Origin: Struthio camelus
Taxonomy: Eukaryota > Chordata > Aves > Struthioniformes > Struthionidae
Length of the DNA: 64,000 nucleotides
Reading direction: 5' to 3'
Assembly: GCF_040807025.1 (NCBI RefSeq)
Contig: NC_090943.1
Span: 27,619,213 to 27,683,212 of the forward strand
The number at the start of each line of letters is the position of its first letter. Within the stretch, counting starts at the first letter, position 1. The notes under the pieces were generated by a model that searched no databases, had not been told where the DNA came from, and saw only the letters and a program-made list of their open reading frames with translations. The translations under genes were made by a program, and so were the position numbers. Positions 9,911-22,100 of this stretch are shown piece after piece.

Positions 9911-12900
9911 GTGAGCGGCTGGGGTCGGGGAGGCGCCCGGCTGGGAGCGGTGCCGCGGTGCCGGGCGCCTGCGGGGGGCTGCGGCGGCCGGCTTCCGGGA
10001 AGAGCGGAGCTGGGGTGTGTAAGAGCGCCCATCTGGTGTACGCGCAGCCCGTTCTCCCTCCCTGCTTCTGCTTTAGTTAACAGTCGGAACCATCCACAGG
10101 TCCTAACGCGTACTTTATACAGTCATGGAATATACATACATGCAGACTGTATATGTATATGTATGCGTTGCATTAGATATCACACACGTTTTCTGTATCA
10201 GTTTCCTTCCCCACATGTAATTTTGGGGCAGTAGACCATGGTACAGTAACGTGGCTTTGCCTATCAGTAAATGTTTATGGTCAAAAGCCTGGCCGGGTTT
10301 TGGAGGTGCTAGAAGACTTAGTGGACCTAGTTGACGTTTGGGTCTGCGTTTCCAAGGAGCTGACCCTTTAAAAGGGATGTTTTAGAAGAGCGTTTGAGTC
10401 ATTTAGACATGCTGAGTGTGACTGAAATGAAGCATGTTTACCCACGTGTCTAAATTTAATACCTTAAAAAAATTGCTTAACAATCACCCTTCTCCTCTGC
10501 CACATCAGAAAATGGTGGGAGAGTTGATTACCTGAAGTTTGTGTTTCTAAGCTACATCTTCAGAGATGTAGTGTGCATACTGGAGGCAGGGTTTAAAAAT
10601 GGATATCAGCATGAAAACGTGATTTTTTTTTCCCCCCTACTCCCCATGCTATTATACTGGAATGGATAATGAGGTTTCTGTTGGGGCTTTATAAGTCTGT
10701 GCTTGAGGGCTCCTTTATCAGTTCCCTCCTTGGCCAAGAGGCAGCTGATCACTCTGACATCTGTTTCCTGCTGAAATGATTTCTTAGGTCATCACTTTAC
10801 ATGTGCTGTGCTCGTTTCTAGCTTGAGGCTTGACTGAGTTCAGGCGTCTCTCCTCTGAATTTTTATCTTGCCACCTTTTAGAGTTTTTTATGTCTAGGTC
10901 TTGTGGCGTGCCTGTAGTTCTTAATACTAGTGCAATGAAAAACACGCATGGGAGTGCTGTCAGTACAGTTGTAAATGATCAGTTCTCAGCCTGCTTAAAA
11001 GGAGTTGTGGGCACCTGTGGAATAATTTGGGCATTAACTGCAGAAGCAACTCTTGCTTAGTGAATTAACAACGGGAACATGAATCGTTATCTCCGACCTT
11101 ACTGGCTACGAATTCAGTTCTCTCTTTTTGTGCCCCAGCAGTTTAAGTTCTGGGAAATTTGTTTAGATCAAATAAAAAATATTAAAAATTTCTGAATTAA
11201 AAAAATAACATTTATTTTAAAATACGCTTTTAAATTCATGTATGCATGTGGGTATGTTAGTATTTTCTAAAGGACACTTGGGAAGCCTGCCTTGTATGGA
11301 AAGGTTTGGTGTAGGAATAACTGAAATTTGTGGTCTGAAAAGTATATAACTCATTTTTCAGCCTTTGGGAAGACTTAATTTCCACTTAGCAGTCAGTGAG
11401 TGGACCTTTTTAATGGTTTTGAAAATAATCTGCAAGTGCTGCAAATTTTTGAAGGGAATATATGCAAATGAGAAGTGCAGCAGTTGTTTTGGGTTGTTTG
11501 GTACCTTGAATTTCTGAATCGTAGAGGTCAGTTGTCTTTGGTGGTAACTGGAAAGGGAGGTTGTTTTTAAATGATGTGCAAGAAAATCTGAGAATCTAAG
11601 AACTAAAAAGGAGGTTTTGTATATATCAGGAAAGTGAAACAATTTTGAAGTGTAGTAGTTGCCATAAAAGTGATTAACTTGTAAAACACTTTATCGCTTT
11701 TAACAGATAGAAAACAGATTGTTTTACCTCCTTCCATCTAAAATGAAACTTCTTTCATTGTAAGCTGATTTTTAATAAGGAGGTATTTCTTTGAAGGTTA
11801 CCTAGTGATTGCATAGCTCCCTTCATTGCAGAGAAAGCATAGGTACCCAAGGGCTGATTTTTTGAAAAGGGCTTAGGAGTGGTATCATTGGTATCAGTTG
11901 GGGAAGATAGGAGCTAAGTCTGTCTAAAAGGCAGGGCTCATGAGAGTTGCCTGGAGTCTCAGGGAAACCTGGAGTTAGAACTGTGTTTGAAACCTGAATG
12001 TTTAAGGTCACCTCTTCTTTCTTGTTTCTGATTGTAGTAAAAACATACTCTTTTTTTTTTTTTTTTTTTTCCCCTAGAAAGCTAGCAGGAAACGTACTAA
12101 AAAGCATGTGATGTGGTACTGCTTTATAAAATAGTGTTGAATGTTCAGTATATGCATGCTCTCCAGTTAATTGATGCTTCGTGCAGAAAGCTTCAGTCTT
12201 ACGAGAACATATTCTATTTATGTGACTATATGTATTTTAAAGAGTAATTATTACATGAAGCAACTGATGTGTTTTTTTTACATCTTTTTGAATTTCCTTA
12301 TGGATAAGGAAAACCTGTCCTAATAGTTTTATATGGTAAAAAGAGAAGTACTCCATCATACAAAAATAAAATAATTATGCTACAGAGTAGGTGTCACTTA
12401 CCTTGAATGAAATTTTATTTGTTTCCACTAACCCATCAAGTTAGTGGAGCAGAGTACATTAAAAATGGAAGTGTGTCCAAAAAAACATAAACATCAAATA
12501 ATAGATCTGGGAGCTGGCAGGGGAAAGTTGGAAATGCTTCGATATTTGGTTGATTTGTACATGAATAGTCTCATTTAAATGTTCAGAGAATAAGGCCTTA
12601 GCCTTCCAGCCTTGTGTCAGTGTAACTTATTAAAGTATTTGTAGGTATATTTACTTCAACACCAGGTGAGACTTGTGCAGTTTGCTAGCAAGACACGTAC
12701 ACTAACGAATCCTAACTGAATATTCAAATTCTTTTAAAGGGTCTAAGGAGTCCTCAAGAGAGCGTTCATGACCTCAGTCCTATTGAAAGCTTTCGGATTC
12801 CTAGTAAGGTATGTTACATGGTCTTTTTTTCCTCCTTTTAGTTTTTCATTTTATACTTAGATGACACTAATCTCCTTTTTTTTTTTTTTTTCAACACCAA

Positions 12901-15900
12901 TTTTCTGCTGTTCTTTTTGATAGTTTTTTCTGGCTGAAAATCTTACCAAGTATTTCTGTAAAATGATTAGAGTTGTGAGGCAAAACAGTGCACTGAGTCA
13001 AAATGAAGATGCATTAAAATATCTTTCTTAGAACTTCTGAGTTTTCACTGGCATGCTGGTCCTAATTCTGTTTAGGATTTCTACTGTAATAATTAAGAAA
13101 AAAAAAAAACCCTCCACTTTCTGTCACTCTGGAAAGTAATGCTATACAGGTAGCCTGTTTGTTAGTCCTGATATTCAGTCTCTTCATGGATTTGGTACCA
13201 TACATATGTTTCCTAGGTTCACAGTTTTCATCTGCAGCATATATAATTAACTTTATATAGTAAATATAGTTTATATAGTTACAGTTAACTTTTAAATATT
13301 ATAGCTTTATAATAATACATTTTTTGTCTCACTGCTTACGTGATGCCGGCCCACTTTTGCCTCACAAATCAGGCTCAATCATCTTCGCCCGGGGCGAGGG
13401 GTGGGGGGAGGAGAGGCTTGGCACAATTTTTGACTGCCCCTTCTGTCCAGTTGATTTGGCTAGATGTTTCACGAGACTTACTGTGGATGATGTTTATTAT
13501 TCAGTAATTTGGGCTTTACCTTTAACCAATCAATTATTCAAGCTAATGACTTAAATTGAATTTGGATGCCTTATATTATAATAGTTACAAAAAGAGTTCT
13601 GCTTTGTCGACAAGTACTGTGTGACATGCTTGTGCTGACCAGAAAATCAATGTTACTATGTATTTAAAAAAAAAAATCAAATAACACTATCTGAATTGAT
13701 GCATAATGTTCTGTTAAACAGTGACTAATATATAATGTCAAAGAGCGAATTTATTAAATTACACTGATGTTGAAAGAACTGTCTCATCCTAATGACTTAG
13801 ATTTCAAAAGTATATATTCCTGCCACCCACTGAGCATCTGATTTCAGGCTGATTTTTATGCCAAGTTGGATATCTAGGTAAAAGTAGATGTGGGGTATCT
13901 TGCTTGGATTTTCAGTCTGTAATAGTTCGATGTTATGTGTCTAGTAAGCCTACACCTTGTTCAATTAACAATGGGAAAATAAGTGCATTTCAATTTGCAT
14001 TTTTCATACATTTATGTCAAACAGCAATAGTAAGCTTGTGGCAGTTGTATGCTGTCAAACCTTTGTAATGCGAGAACATAATCTGCAACTGTTCTGCAAA
14101 AAGAATCGCATTAAAGTTGTTATAAATTCTGTGCCTGAAAAGATTGCATCAACATTAAAACATATCACCTGATTTTATTTTTTTAAGCTGATAAAACTAC
14201 CAGCTATATTGCAAAATCCACAAAAAAGGGAAATTTTCTTGCATCACTCTAATAATAGTCTAAAATTAGACTATTCTCTTTCATATGCAGTACGTAACTT
14301 AAACAGTCTTCTCTTCCATCAAAGCTTTTATCTGAAATTTTTATATTCTTCAGTCTTCTAATGTGGGTTTTTTTTCCTTCCTAAATGTTTTAGGTGAGTA
14401 GTTTTTAAGCTAACTTACTTTTCGGAGTTGCTTGCTTTAACTTTTTCCTGCTCAAAAAACTGTCTTCAGTGAAACCCTTATTCTGACTAAGTGAAAACAT
14501 TAACTTTACTCAAGATTCTCTTGGTCTGTGTTAGGAGCAGCGCAACTCCTTAAACAGCCCCAAGCCGTTTAAGACAGTAACTTTGCTCTCAGCCCTTTTC
14601 CATGAAAGGAAGGAATGCCTCCTTAAGCCTGCTAAACCCTTTATTGTAGGATTTTCCTTTTCAAATTAAAGCAAACCAGATGAGATGCTGTAACATGTCT
14701 TCTGTCACTGGGAGCATAAATTCTGTTTTCAAGACTAGATACCAGGAATTTCTTTTCTGAGGGGGAAGTCGTTGGCTGTGTTTGTGATATGAATAGCTGT
14801 AATAGAGATTAGATTTCAGTATTGTACCAAGAAGGTGAAAATCCTTGAGTCCTTAGATTTAGGTATTTATTTTGAACTGAAACTGTATTCAATGCCATAG
14901 CAACGTACTGATGTCACAAATTACGTTATAATTACAGGATCAAGCAGCTTTGCTGGATATAAGCTAAAGCCTCTCGATAATTATTTTATAATAATGGACA
15001 AGACTGGTAAAGAGAATTTCCTTTTGAATACAAAGGTGAAGAGAGTAAAGAAAAGCTGTAGTTTTTTTAAGGGGAATAAGTAAAAGCTTAGCTTCGCAAT
15101 CTCAGAGGCAGCTCTTGCAGAGCAAACCTGTGAAGCTGTTGTACCCTGCTGACACTCTTTCACAGCCTTTTTTGTTTGTATCTTGAATAATAATAGTCTA
15201 TGTTCGCCAATCAGATTATACTCTGACTACGGAATGGTTATGTTGCTGCATTTTTTCACCGCACTTGCAGGTTTGAAGTGGTATCTCCAAATTGATTTAG
15301 GGTAAGTGTTACCTAAAGTTTAGAGAGCTGAATTAATGCTGTAGAAAGATATACAGAGTGAAAGACTGCAGAGTCTGCATAAAACATTGGAAAGACCACA
15401 GGACATTGATAGATAATGCTAACTCTAGGGAGAAAAATACTTTTTTGAAATTGGGAATGACAAACTAGTTAGAAGGTCAGATGGAGAAACTAGAGAACAG
15501 GAGAAGGCACATGTTGAAGTTGCATCCCCTGAGGAAAATAGCAGCAAAATTCTGTTGGGTCTTGATGTCCGAAAGTTGCTGGTCCGCTGACCAGTTGCTT
15601 GCTGGTGAGCGTGTGAAAGCGATGACTGTGCTTCCTCTCAGTGTGCGTTCTTTTCGTTGGGTTTGTTTGCCTTTAGCAAGTAAATGATTTGTTACCCGGA
15701 TGTTTTACTGAACGCTTCGGAGTGTAAGCACGCATGTTAACCACTGCGCTAGCAGGTGCTGCAGCTGCCTCGGAAAATTCCAATCTGCCTCAGTCATAGG
15801 AAGGTAAAGAATTCACCTGCTAACTTGTTCTACTTCACGTTGTAATGCCGAATCATGCTGCCAACTCAGGTCACACAGAGATGTAAGTGTATAATAGTTT

Positions 15901-18900
15901 AGGTGTGTGATACAGTCTGCAGATAAGGCAAATCTGAAGTTAAAGGCTAGCTTTCTAGAAGAGAGAGTTACCTGCAGGGGTGTTTTTAATACCGTTTTGA
16001 CTGAGATACCTTGCTTCATCTGTGCCTACCTCGTCCTGGGGAGTCCTAATTCTTGGTGTGTCAATATCTTTTGTTTGTTGAAAGCGGTAGATATTAAGAA
16101 TGAGACAGAACCACCGTACTGATTTTTAAGACGTTCTGCTGTTGTCAGCCTTGTTCTTTCACAAGCAAGTAGTAGATACTGTCACGAAAGGGTAAGGTGG
16201 GCGATTTTTATTCTTGAAAGCAACGTCTTGGGGTTAGTAATGAGATGACTTTGAATGAAGTTATATCTATCTTGATAACTAGCTCATCCTCAAATATTAG
16301 TTGACTCTTGGTGGTTTGTGGTGGTAAGCAATGCTGAATTTTTTTAAAATGTTTTTCCTATGGATAGTATACATTTCAAACTATATGAAAGTTTGAATTT
16401 CTTACTGTGTGGGTTTCTGTTTCCCCTGTAGTAGCTGAGTGCTTTTTCAGGAGTGCATTAAGTGGTGTGATTAGTATCCGTTGCATGGATCAGTCTTTGT
16501 TATTTTCTTTTCATGGAGAGAATTGCTTTCATAGTGTAATATTTGTTTTGGTAGAGTGAAGTTTTTTTTAGTATGTGCTCTGTATTCACAGTGGAGAAGG
16601 AAGGATCGAAGGAATGGTCAGAGCATTTGATGTGAAAGATAAGGGACTGTCACAAACCTTCCTGCGGCCCTTCATTCTGTAGCTGCAGATCCACAGGCAA
16701 AAAAGTTTTATTTTGGGTTAGTTTTTATTTTATATATGCATATATACATTTACACATATATGCATAAGTAAATATATAAAATGATGTCTTATGAGACATA
16801 GGATGTGTGTGTGAGTGTGTGTCTGTGTATATATATAAAATTAATTTTATGTATTTGTTTCATTATGATAGGATGTTGCAATATACCTGCTGAGTGGAAG
16901 AACTGCCAAGCAGGATTCCTTCTCTTGGAGTTTAGGATGAGCTTGTCTTTGAACGCAAATGTTAGCGGAGCGCAGAATGGAGGGTTATAAATTGACGCTG
17001 TGTTTGTCCGTGTTCTTTCTGCTGATGACAAAGATAGGGAAATTCCCTCCAAATGAGGAGCGAGCATGCTTGCCTTCTGCAGAATTTGCCGTTTGCTCCC
17101 TCTATGTAGAGGTGCATAGCCTAATGCTGACCTTCAGCTTTTAATTACCGAGTCTTTTGGCTGATTGTGACTGGAGTGCAGAAGGTGTTTGTTTCAACTC
17201 TGTGCAAGGAAGTATTGCTTCATTAGCAATTTTGTTTTTGGTGTTGCAGGTGGTGTAGGACAAAAGGGAGAGAGTGGGAGTGAGATGCTCATGCAAATAG
17301 CTGGGCAGGTCATCTAAAACTTCATGAACTGCCTTTCAGAAGAGTCTGCAATGAAATGACTCTTCTGAAAGGCTGTTCAATAATTGCTGTAGGCTCCTGT
17401 ACCTGTAAGCTCATATTTGCATAAAACAGGAAGGCAAAAAGATGCAAGTGTGTGAATGCAAATGCTGTGTTTTATTTAGCAATGGCTCCTTCAAAGATGC
17501 AAAGCTGTCAAATAGTGTCCCCTCTCACCCACCTTCACTGATAGGTTTAGGTGGCACTATGTAAGAGAGGCCTGCTGCTTAGGGTGGCACTAATCATGCC
17601 CTGGAGGGAAGTGTGTGTTGCTAAATTTGACAGGGTAGATTGTCTTTCCATGAAAGTATGATATAAACTACTTGCAAGAAAAATTACACTTTTGGCACCA
17701 CAAGTGATGCAGGTGTTATGTAGAAGCGTCTTGCTGAACAAAGCCTGCGAGAAACGTCTAGCTCATGAACTGACATCTTAGATGATTGTGTTGGCCCATT
17801 ATTGCTTGAAGAGTTCTTACTATTGAATGTGTGTTTTGACCTGGGCTGGTGGATTGAATTAGAGTAGTTTGTTCCGCCTTATGGATGTGCTAATTATTCT
17901 TTCTGCTCTCTTATGTATCTAATTAATTTGTTTTAGCAGTGTTGAAATTCTCTGCATGATTGTCATTATATGATTCACTCCATCCTGATTTTTCTACAGG
18001 TACTTTTATTCTGAATACCTCTTGGAATTGCTGAATTTACATAAAATTTACTGTTAAGTGTTTTTTAAGTAGCAATAATTAGAAAAGTTTTGAGGTAGAA
18101 AAATGCTTTAAAGGGTTTAATAGAGCTTCTCTCTCTGCCTCTGCACGGTGTAAGAGCACAGACTTTATAGTGCCAAATCTGGCCATACCTGGGGCCCCCT
18201 AAAACTGTGATCTTTGTATGTACATTGTAAATTTTTCTGTATCTCTAATTAAAGAAATGAGTAATTAAATTTCAGGAAATAAACTTTGGCCAAGGACACT
18301 CGCTTCCTTCAGGGGTGAGTGAATAAACTGGCCTTGAGTGTGTTAGTTATTTGAAACTAGTGGAGCGTGATGGACTGGAAGCTGTAATTTACCATAAGGT
18401 CTGGTGGAAAATAATGTAACTTATATGGCAGCTTGAGTTTATCCGGGAGAGTCGTTCTCTGTGGGCCGCTTTTCTAGAAGGAATGAACATGATAAAGCTG
18501 GATTGATTTAATAAATATTTTCCTAGGCAGTATTTTTGGAAGAATTACTGCGATGAATGATCTCTTTGAGGGTCACAAGGGTTTCTTAGTAATTTTTCTA
18601 ATTGTGTCATCGTCGCCTTTATATTTGTGCAGAGAACTGTGGTCTTCTACACAGGAAAAAAGCTCATTAATTCATTTTCATGCAAATATTAATATTAAAA
18701 AACACTCCCCAAGTTGTTATTCTGGATGTAAAGCTGCGTGATAATATGTACCTGTGCTATTTTTTTAGTATATGTTCAGGGATGTCAGTCACTATTGACA
18801 TACAACACTGACATTCCATTTCATCCCTACAACAGCTATCAATAGCCTGGAAATTCAAATGGTCCTAAAGATTTCTTATCAATTTTAATTTTTCTTTTGT

Positions 18901-19159
18901 TTAAACAAACAACCACTCATGGACTTGGAGCCAAACATCCAGATGATAAATTTAGCTTATTCCATTTGCAGCGCTTCAGTGAACAGATTAAGCTGACCCT
19001 GTTGCCTGTCTTGGATAAGTTCTGATTTAGGTTTTTACAGATAAAACTCAATGTACTGTCAAATGTTAAGCTAATTTATAGAGGGGGGCTCTGTTACAGC
19101 TCCCATTTGTTACGGAGCTCACAAGGAAATAAATATTATGCATATGCATATATATATAT

Positions 19160-19190
<31 letters not shown>

Positions 19191-22100
19191 AAAATAAAAG
19201 AATATAAATGCATATGGTTAGAGTAGAGATTCATTCCTTTGTAAACAGAATTGTTCCAATCTGAGCATGTGCTTCATCTGCCAATACCTGTATCCTCGTG
19301 TGAGGGAAGCTTCAAAGAGGTAGACTTAAAAAAAAAAAAAAAAAAAAAAATGCACACAAAAGACTCCAGAAAGGGCTATTTTTCAAAAACCTTTTCATTC
19401 TCATCCCCTGTAACTTGGCTTGCTCTCCTCTTTTTCACATGCTTATTAATAAAGCTGAACTGTGATATGGAAAGGACTGACCAGGTTTGATGATTTGAAT
19501 TTTCTAACTGACTATAAATTAGGTGCCAAGTGGAGTAGTGCGGCTGTGTGCAGCAGCGCAGCTCTCTTTAGTGCCGCTGTGATGGAACTGGCTCTTCCAT
19601 ACCAGCTTACTGCAAACTTGTCTCCTTGGTGTCATCGACTCTCAGTGGCGAGTAACTGAATTAGGCTTTGCCCGTATCAGAGCAAAGGGATGCTTTATGG
19701 GGTTGTGGTGCTCACTAGGGCCTGGGCTGTGCTCAACACTCATTTTTTAGGAGCTTGAAAAATAGCATCTTCCTACTCTAGACACTTTTATTCATGTGCT
19801 TTGTTTATTAATCGGATGCAAGCTAATGACCTGGTTGTCCCGTGCTCGGTAGGCGCTTGTCCCGCTGTGCAGCGCGTCAGGCGCCTCTGTGTTCCTCTCG
19901 CTTGTGTCGGTGCGCTCCTTCCCGCCCAGCCTCCCCCAGGCGCCCTGTGCAGTTGGCGGGTTGCCGATGTGCCCGTGGCTCGGTGATGCGCGGCAGGTGT
20001 CTCATGCCCCGTACGTCCCTGCCGGTTGGCGGCTGTGAACACGGTGGAGGAGAGGAAGATGGCAGAGCCAGGAGCGCCGTGGGTTTTCTCCGCCTTACCC
20101 TCGGCGGCGCTGCCTGCCTGCCTGCCTGCCGGCCGCCGCCGGCCCGCTGCCCTGGGAGCGCCCGCGGGGCCCCTCTCCGCCTGCAGCGCCGCCCCTGCGC
20201 CGCCAGGCGGCGCCCAAGCACCGCCGCGCCCTGGGCTGCGCTTCAGCTCGCGGCTTGATGGCTTCGCCCCGCTGGGCATGGAGCCTCTTCCAGCCTGAAA
20301 TCCTGCTCGCTCTGCATCCGAGCAAGCAAGTGCTCCTGGCCTTTTTTTTACTCTTCCCCGTCCCCCTCCTTCCCTCCCCCGTCCAGCGGTAGGTGCTTTA
20401 GCAGAGCTAGATCCCTGCCTTTCTGTGCCGGTGGCTCCTTGGGATGTTTTGCAGGACTGCTCGCTTGTCGCCCCTCGGCTGCCCGTGACTGCGTAGGAAA
20501 ACAGTGCCGTGCTTCACGGCGTCGCGCTCTTGTTCGGAACGCGCGTGCTTTTATCTCGTTTTGATCGAGGCACAAAGTAAGGCAGTTAGTGAATTAATCT
20601 AAAATCTGATGCCTTTCAGCCAGTGAAATAAACCCCGGGCCCTTGGTGATGGAGAACGCTGCCGCCTTGCCCCTCTGCAGCCCCTCTGTTTGCCGGAAGG
20701 CCTCGAGTCATGGTGGGACACCTGGACTTGCTGGTTCCGTTCGTCAGGGTTACGTTCCCATGCTGAGGAATGTGATCAGAGTTTTATCTTTTTGCGAAAG
20801 ACTAACCTGGTGTTCCTCACTTCAAGGTCTCTAATAAAAGTGTTGTATTCCTTTCTACTGGAGCAGCCTCTGGGGAAGAGGAGGGGGCCAATGGTGGCCG
20901 AGGAGTCCAACATAGGAAGCGTGGGGGAGGCGCTTGGTCTGTTGTGGCTAGTGGGAAGCGCTGGGTTACTGAGAGAAACCTTCTGTGGGAGATTGTGACA
21001 GAGGGGAGGGTTGTATATATCTTTAGTTTTTTGAAAGTCATATCTGCGTCTCTGTTTAGACCTCCCTAGCTGGTCCAAGAAAAATCTGAAATCAGTTAAT
21101 TTTGTGCAAAGAAGGTAGACTTTCCATTTCCCCATGTAAAAATGCAAGTGGTTAATGGCATGGCTTTTATCAGTGCGAATTACAAGGGTTGAGTTGAAAG
21201 GTAGTATAGGTAAGTAAAGGTGGTGACACTTGTCTAGCCTGGGTTTACAAAGGTCATTCTTCTGATTTAAAAATTCAAGGTTTATTTGTTACTTTTTCTT
21301 TTTTCTTTCTCCTCCACAAACAATTCTTTCTTCCCTAAAAATACAGGGGGCTTGGTGGATCAATGAAGCCAAGTCTTCTCTGGATCTGTTAACTAACTGC
21401 TTTATCTCATCTTGAAAATAACAAGTCAGTCTCTTTGGCTCTTGTTTCAGTGAGATAGTCCACAGTTAATGATTGAACAGTTAGCCCAGTTTCTTAAGAT
21501 TTTGGTGACGGGAAGATTGTCTCATTAAAAGACATTGGAAATAATGTGCCAAATCAATCCTTTTTGATTGTATTTAAGTAGATTTATGCCAGAGATGATA
21601 AATACGTTTGATTTGACTTAATATTAAATTTGTGATGTTGGTCCTATATGAAGAAGCTTGGGCTGAGTTACTTTTCCTCAAAAGCAGCAAGATGGAAAGA
21701 TATTTCTCCTATATCTTGAATCAAATAGTGGCTTTTATGCTGTTAAGGAGGAGCTTCAACATGCTTTTTTTTTTTCCCCCCGAGTCACCAGATTTGTTTT
21801 AGCATGGGAGCTGCAGGTTGCAAATGCAGTTTAAAGGTTCCTCATGCAAGTTTTCCTATTGTGCTTGTTAAGTTTGAGCCTTTCTTTAGAAACAGTGGGA
21901 GAATGATGCCTGTTCGTGAAAGATCAAGCATTTTATTTGCTTCCACAGCAGTGACCCCTCTCTGTGAAGAGAATATCGGGAAGGTGTATTTTTGTAAAGA
22001 TATCTTTTTTTAGTTCTGATAATCATTTGAAAGGGATTTTGGAAAAGGTGCATGAAGCTATATGCTGTGTGTTCCTGGATGTCTCTTTTGCTATATTACT

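Larger units (their letters stand above)
9181..10040. promoter_or_regulatory. CpG-island promoter of VPS50
   Basis: A sharp rise in G+C and CpG density begins near 9181 and fades near 10040, covering the VPS50 5' region, first coding exon and start of intron 1. It has repeated GC boxes (for example GGGGGCGGGGCC at 9342-9353 and CCCCGCCCCGCC-type runs near 9503-9525), typical of a TATA-less housekeeping promoter. The long open frames on both strands here are a product of GC richness, not genes. It may also drive HEPACAM2 in the opposite direction; the sequence alone does not settle that. Confidence 0.88.

Noticed and set aside
9215..10234. 339-codon plus-strand and 203-codon minus-strand open frames across the VPS50 promoter
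   Set aside because: They lie in a CpG island, are Pro/Ala/Arg/Gly-rich without domains, appear on both strands at once, and run through the real VPS50 exon 1 in another frame and its donor. Stop codons are simply rare in GC-rich DNA.
19788..20298. Coding gene inside the intron 2 CpG island (frames of 163, 138, 114 and 90 codons)
   Set aside because: Overlapping frames on both strands with low-complexity Ala/Pro/Arg composition and a TGCC repeat inside. No family recognised; kept only as a CpG island.
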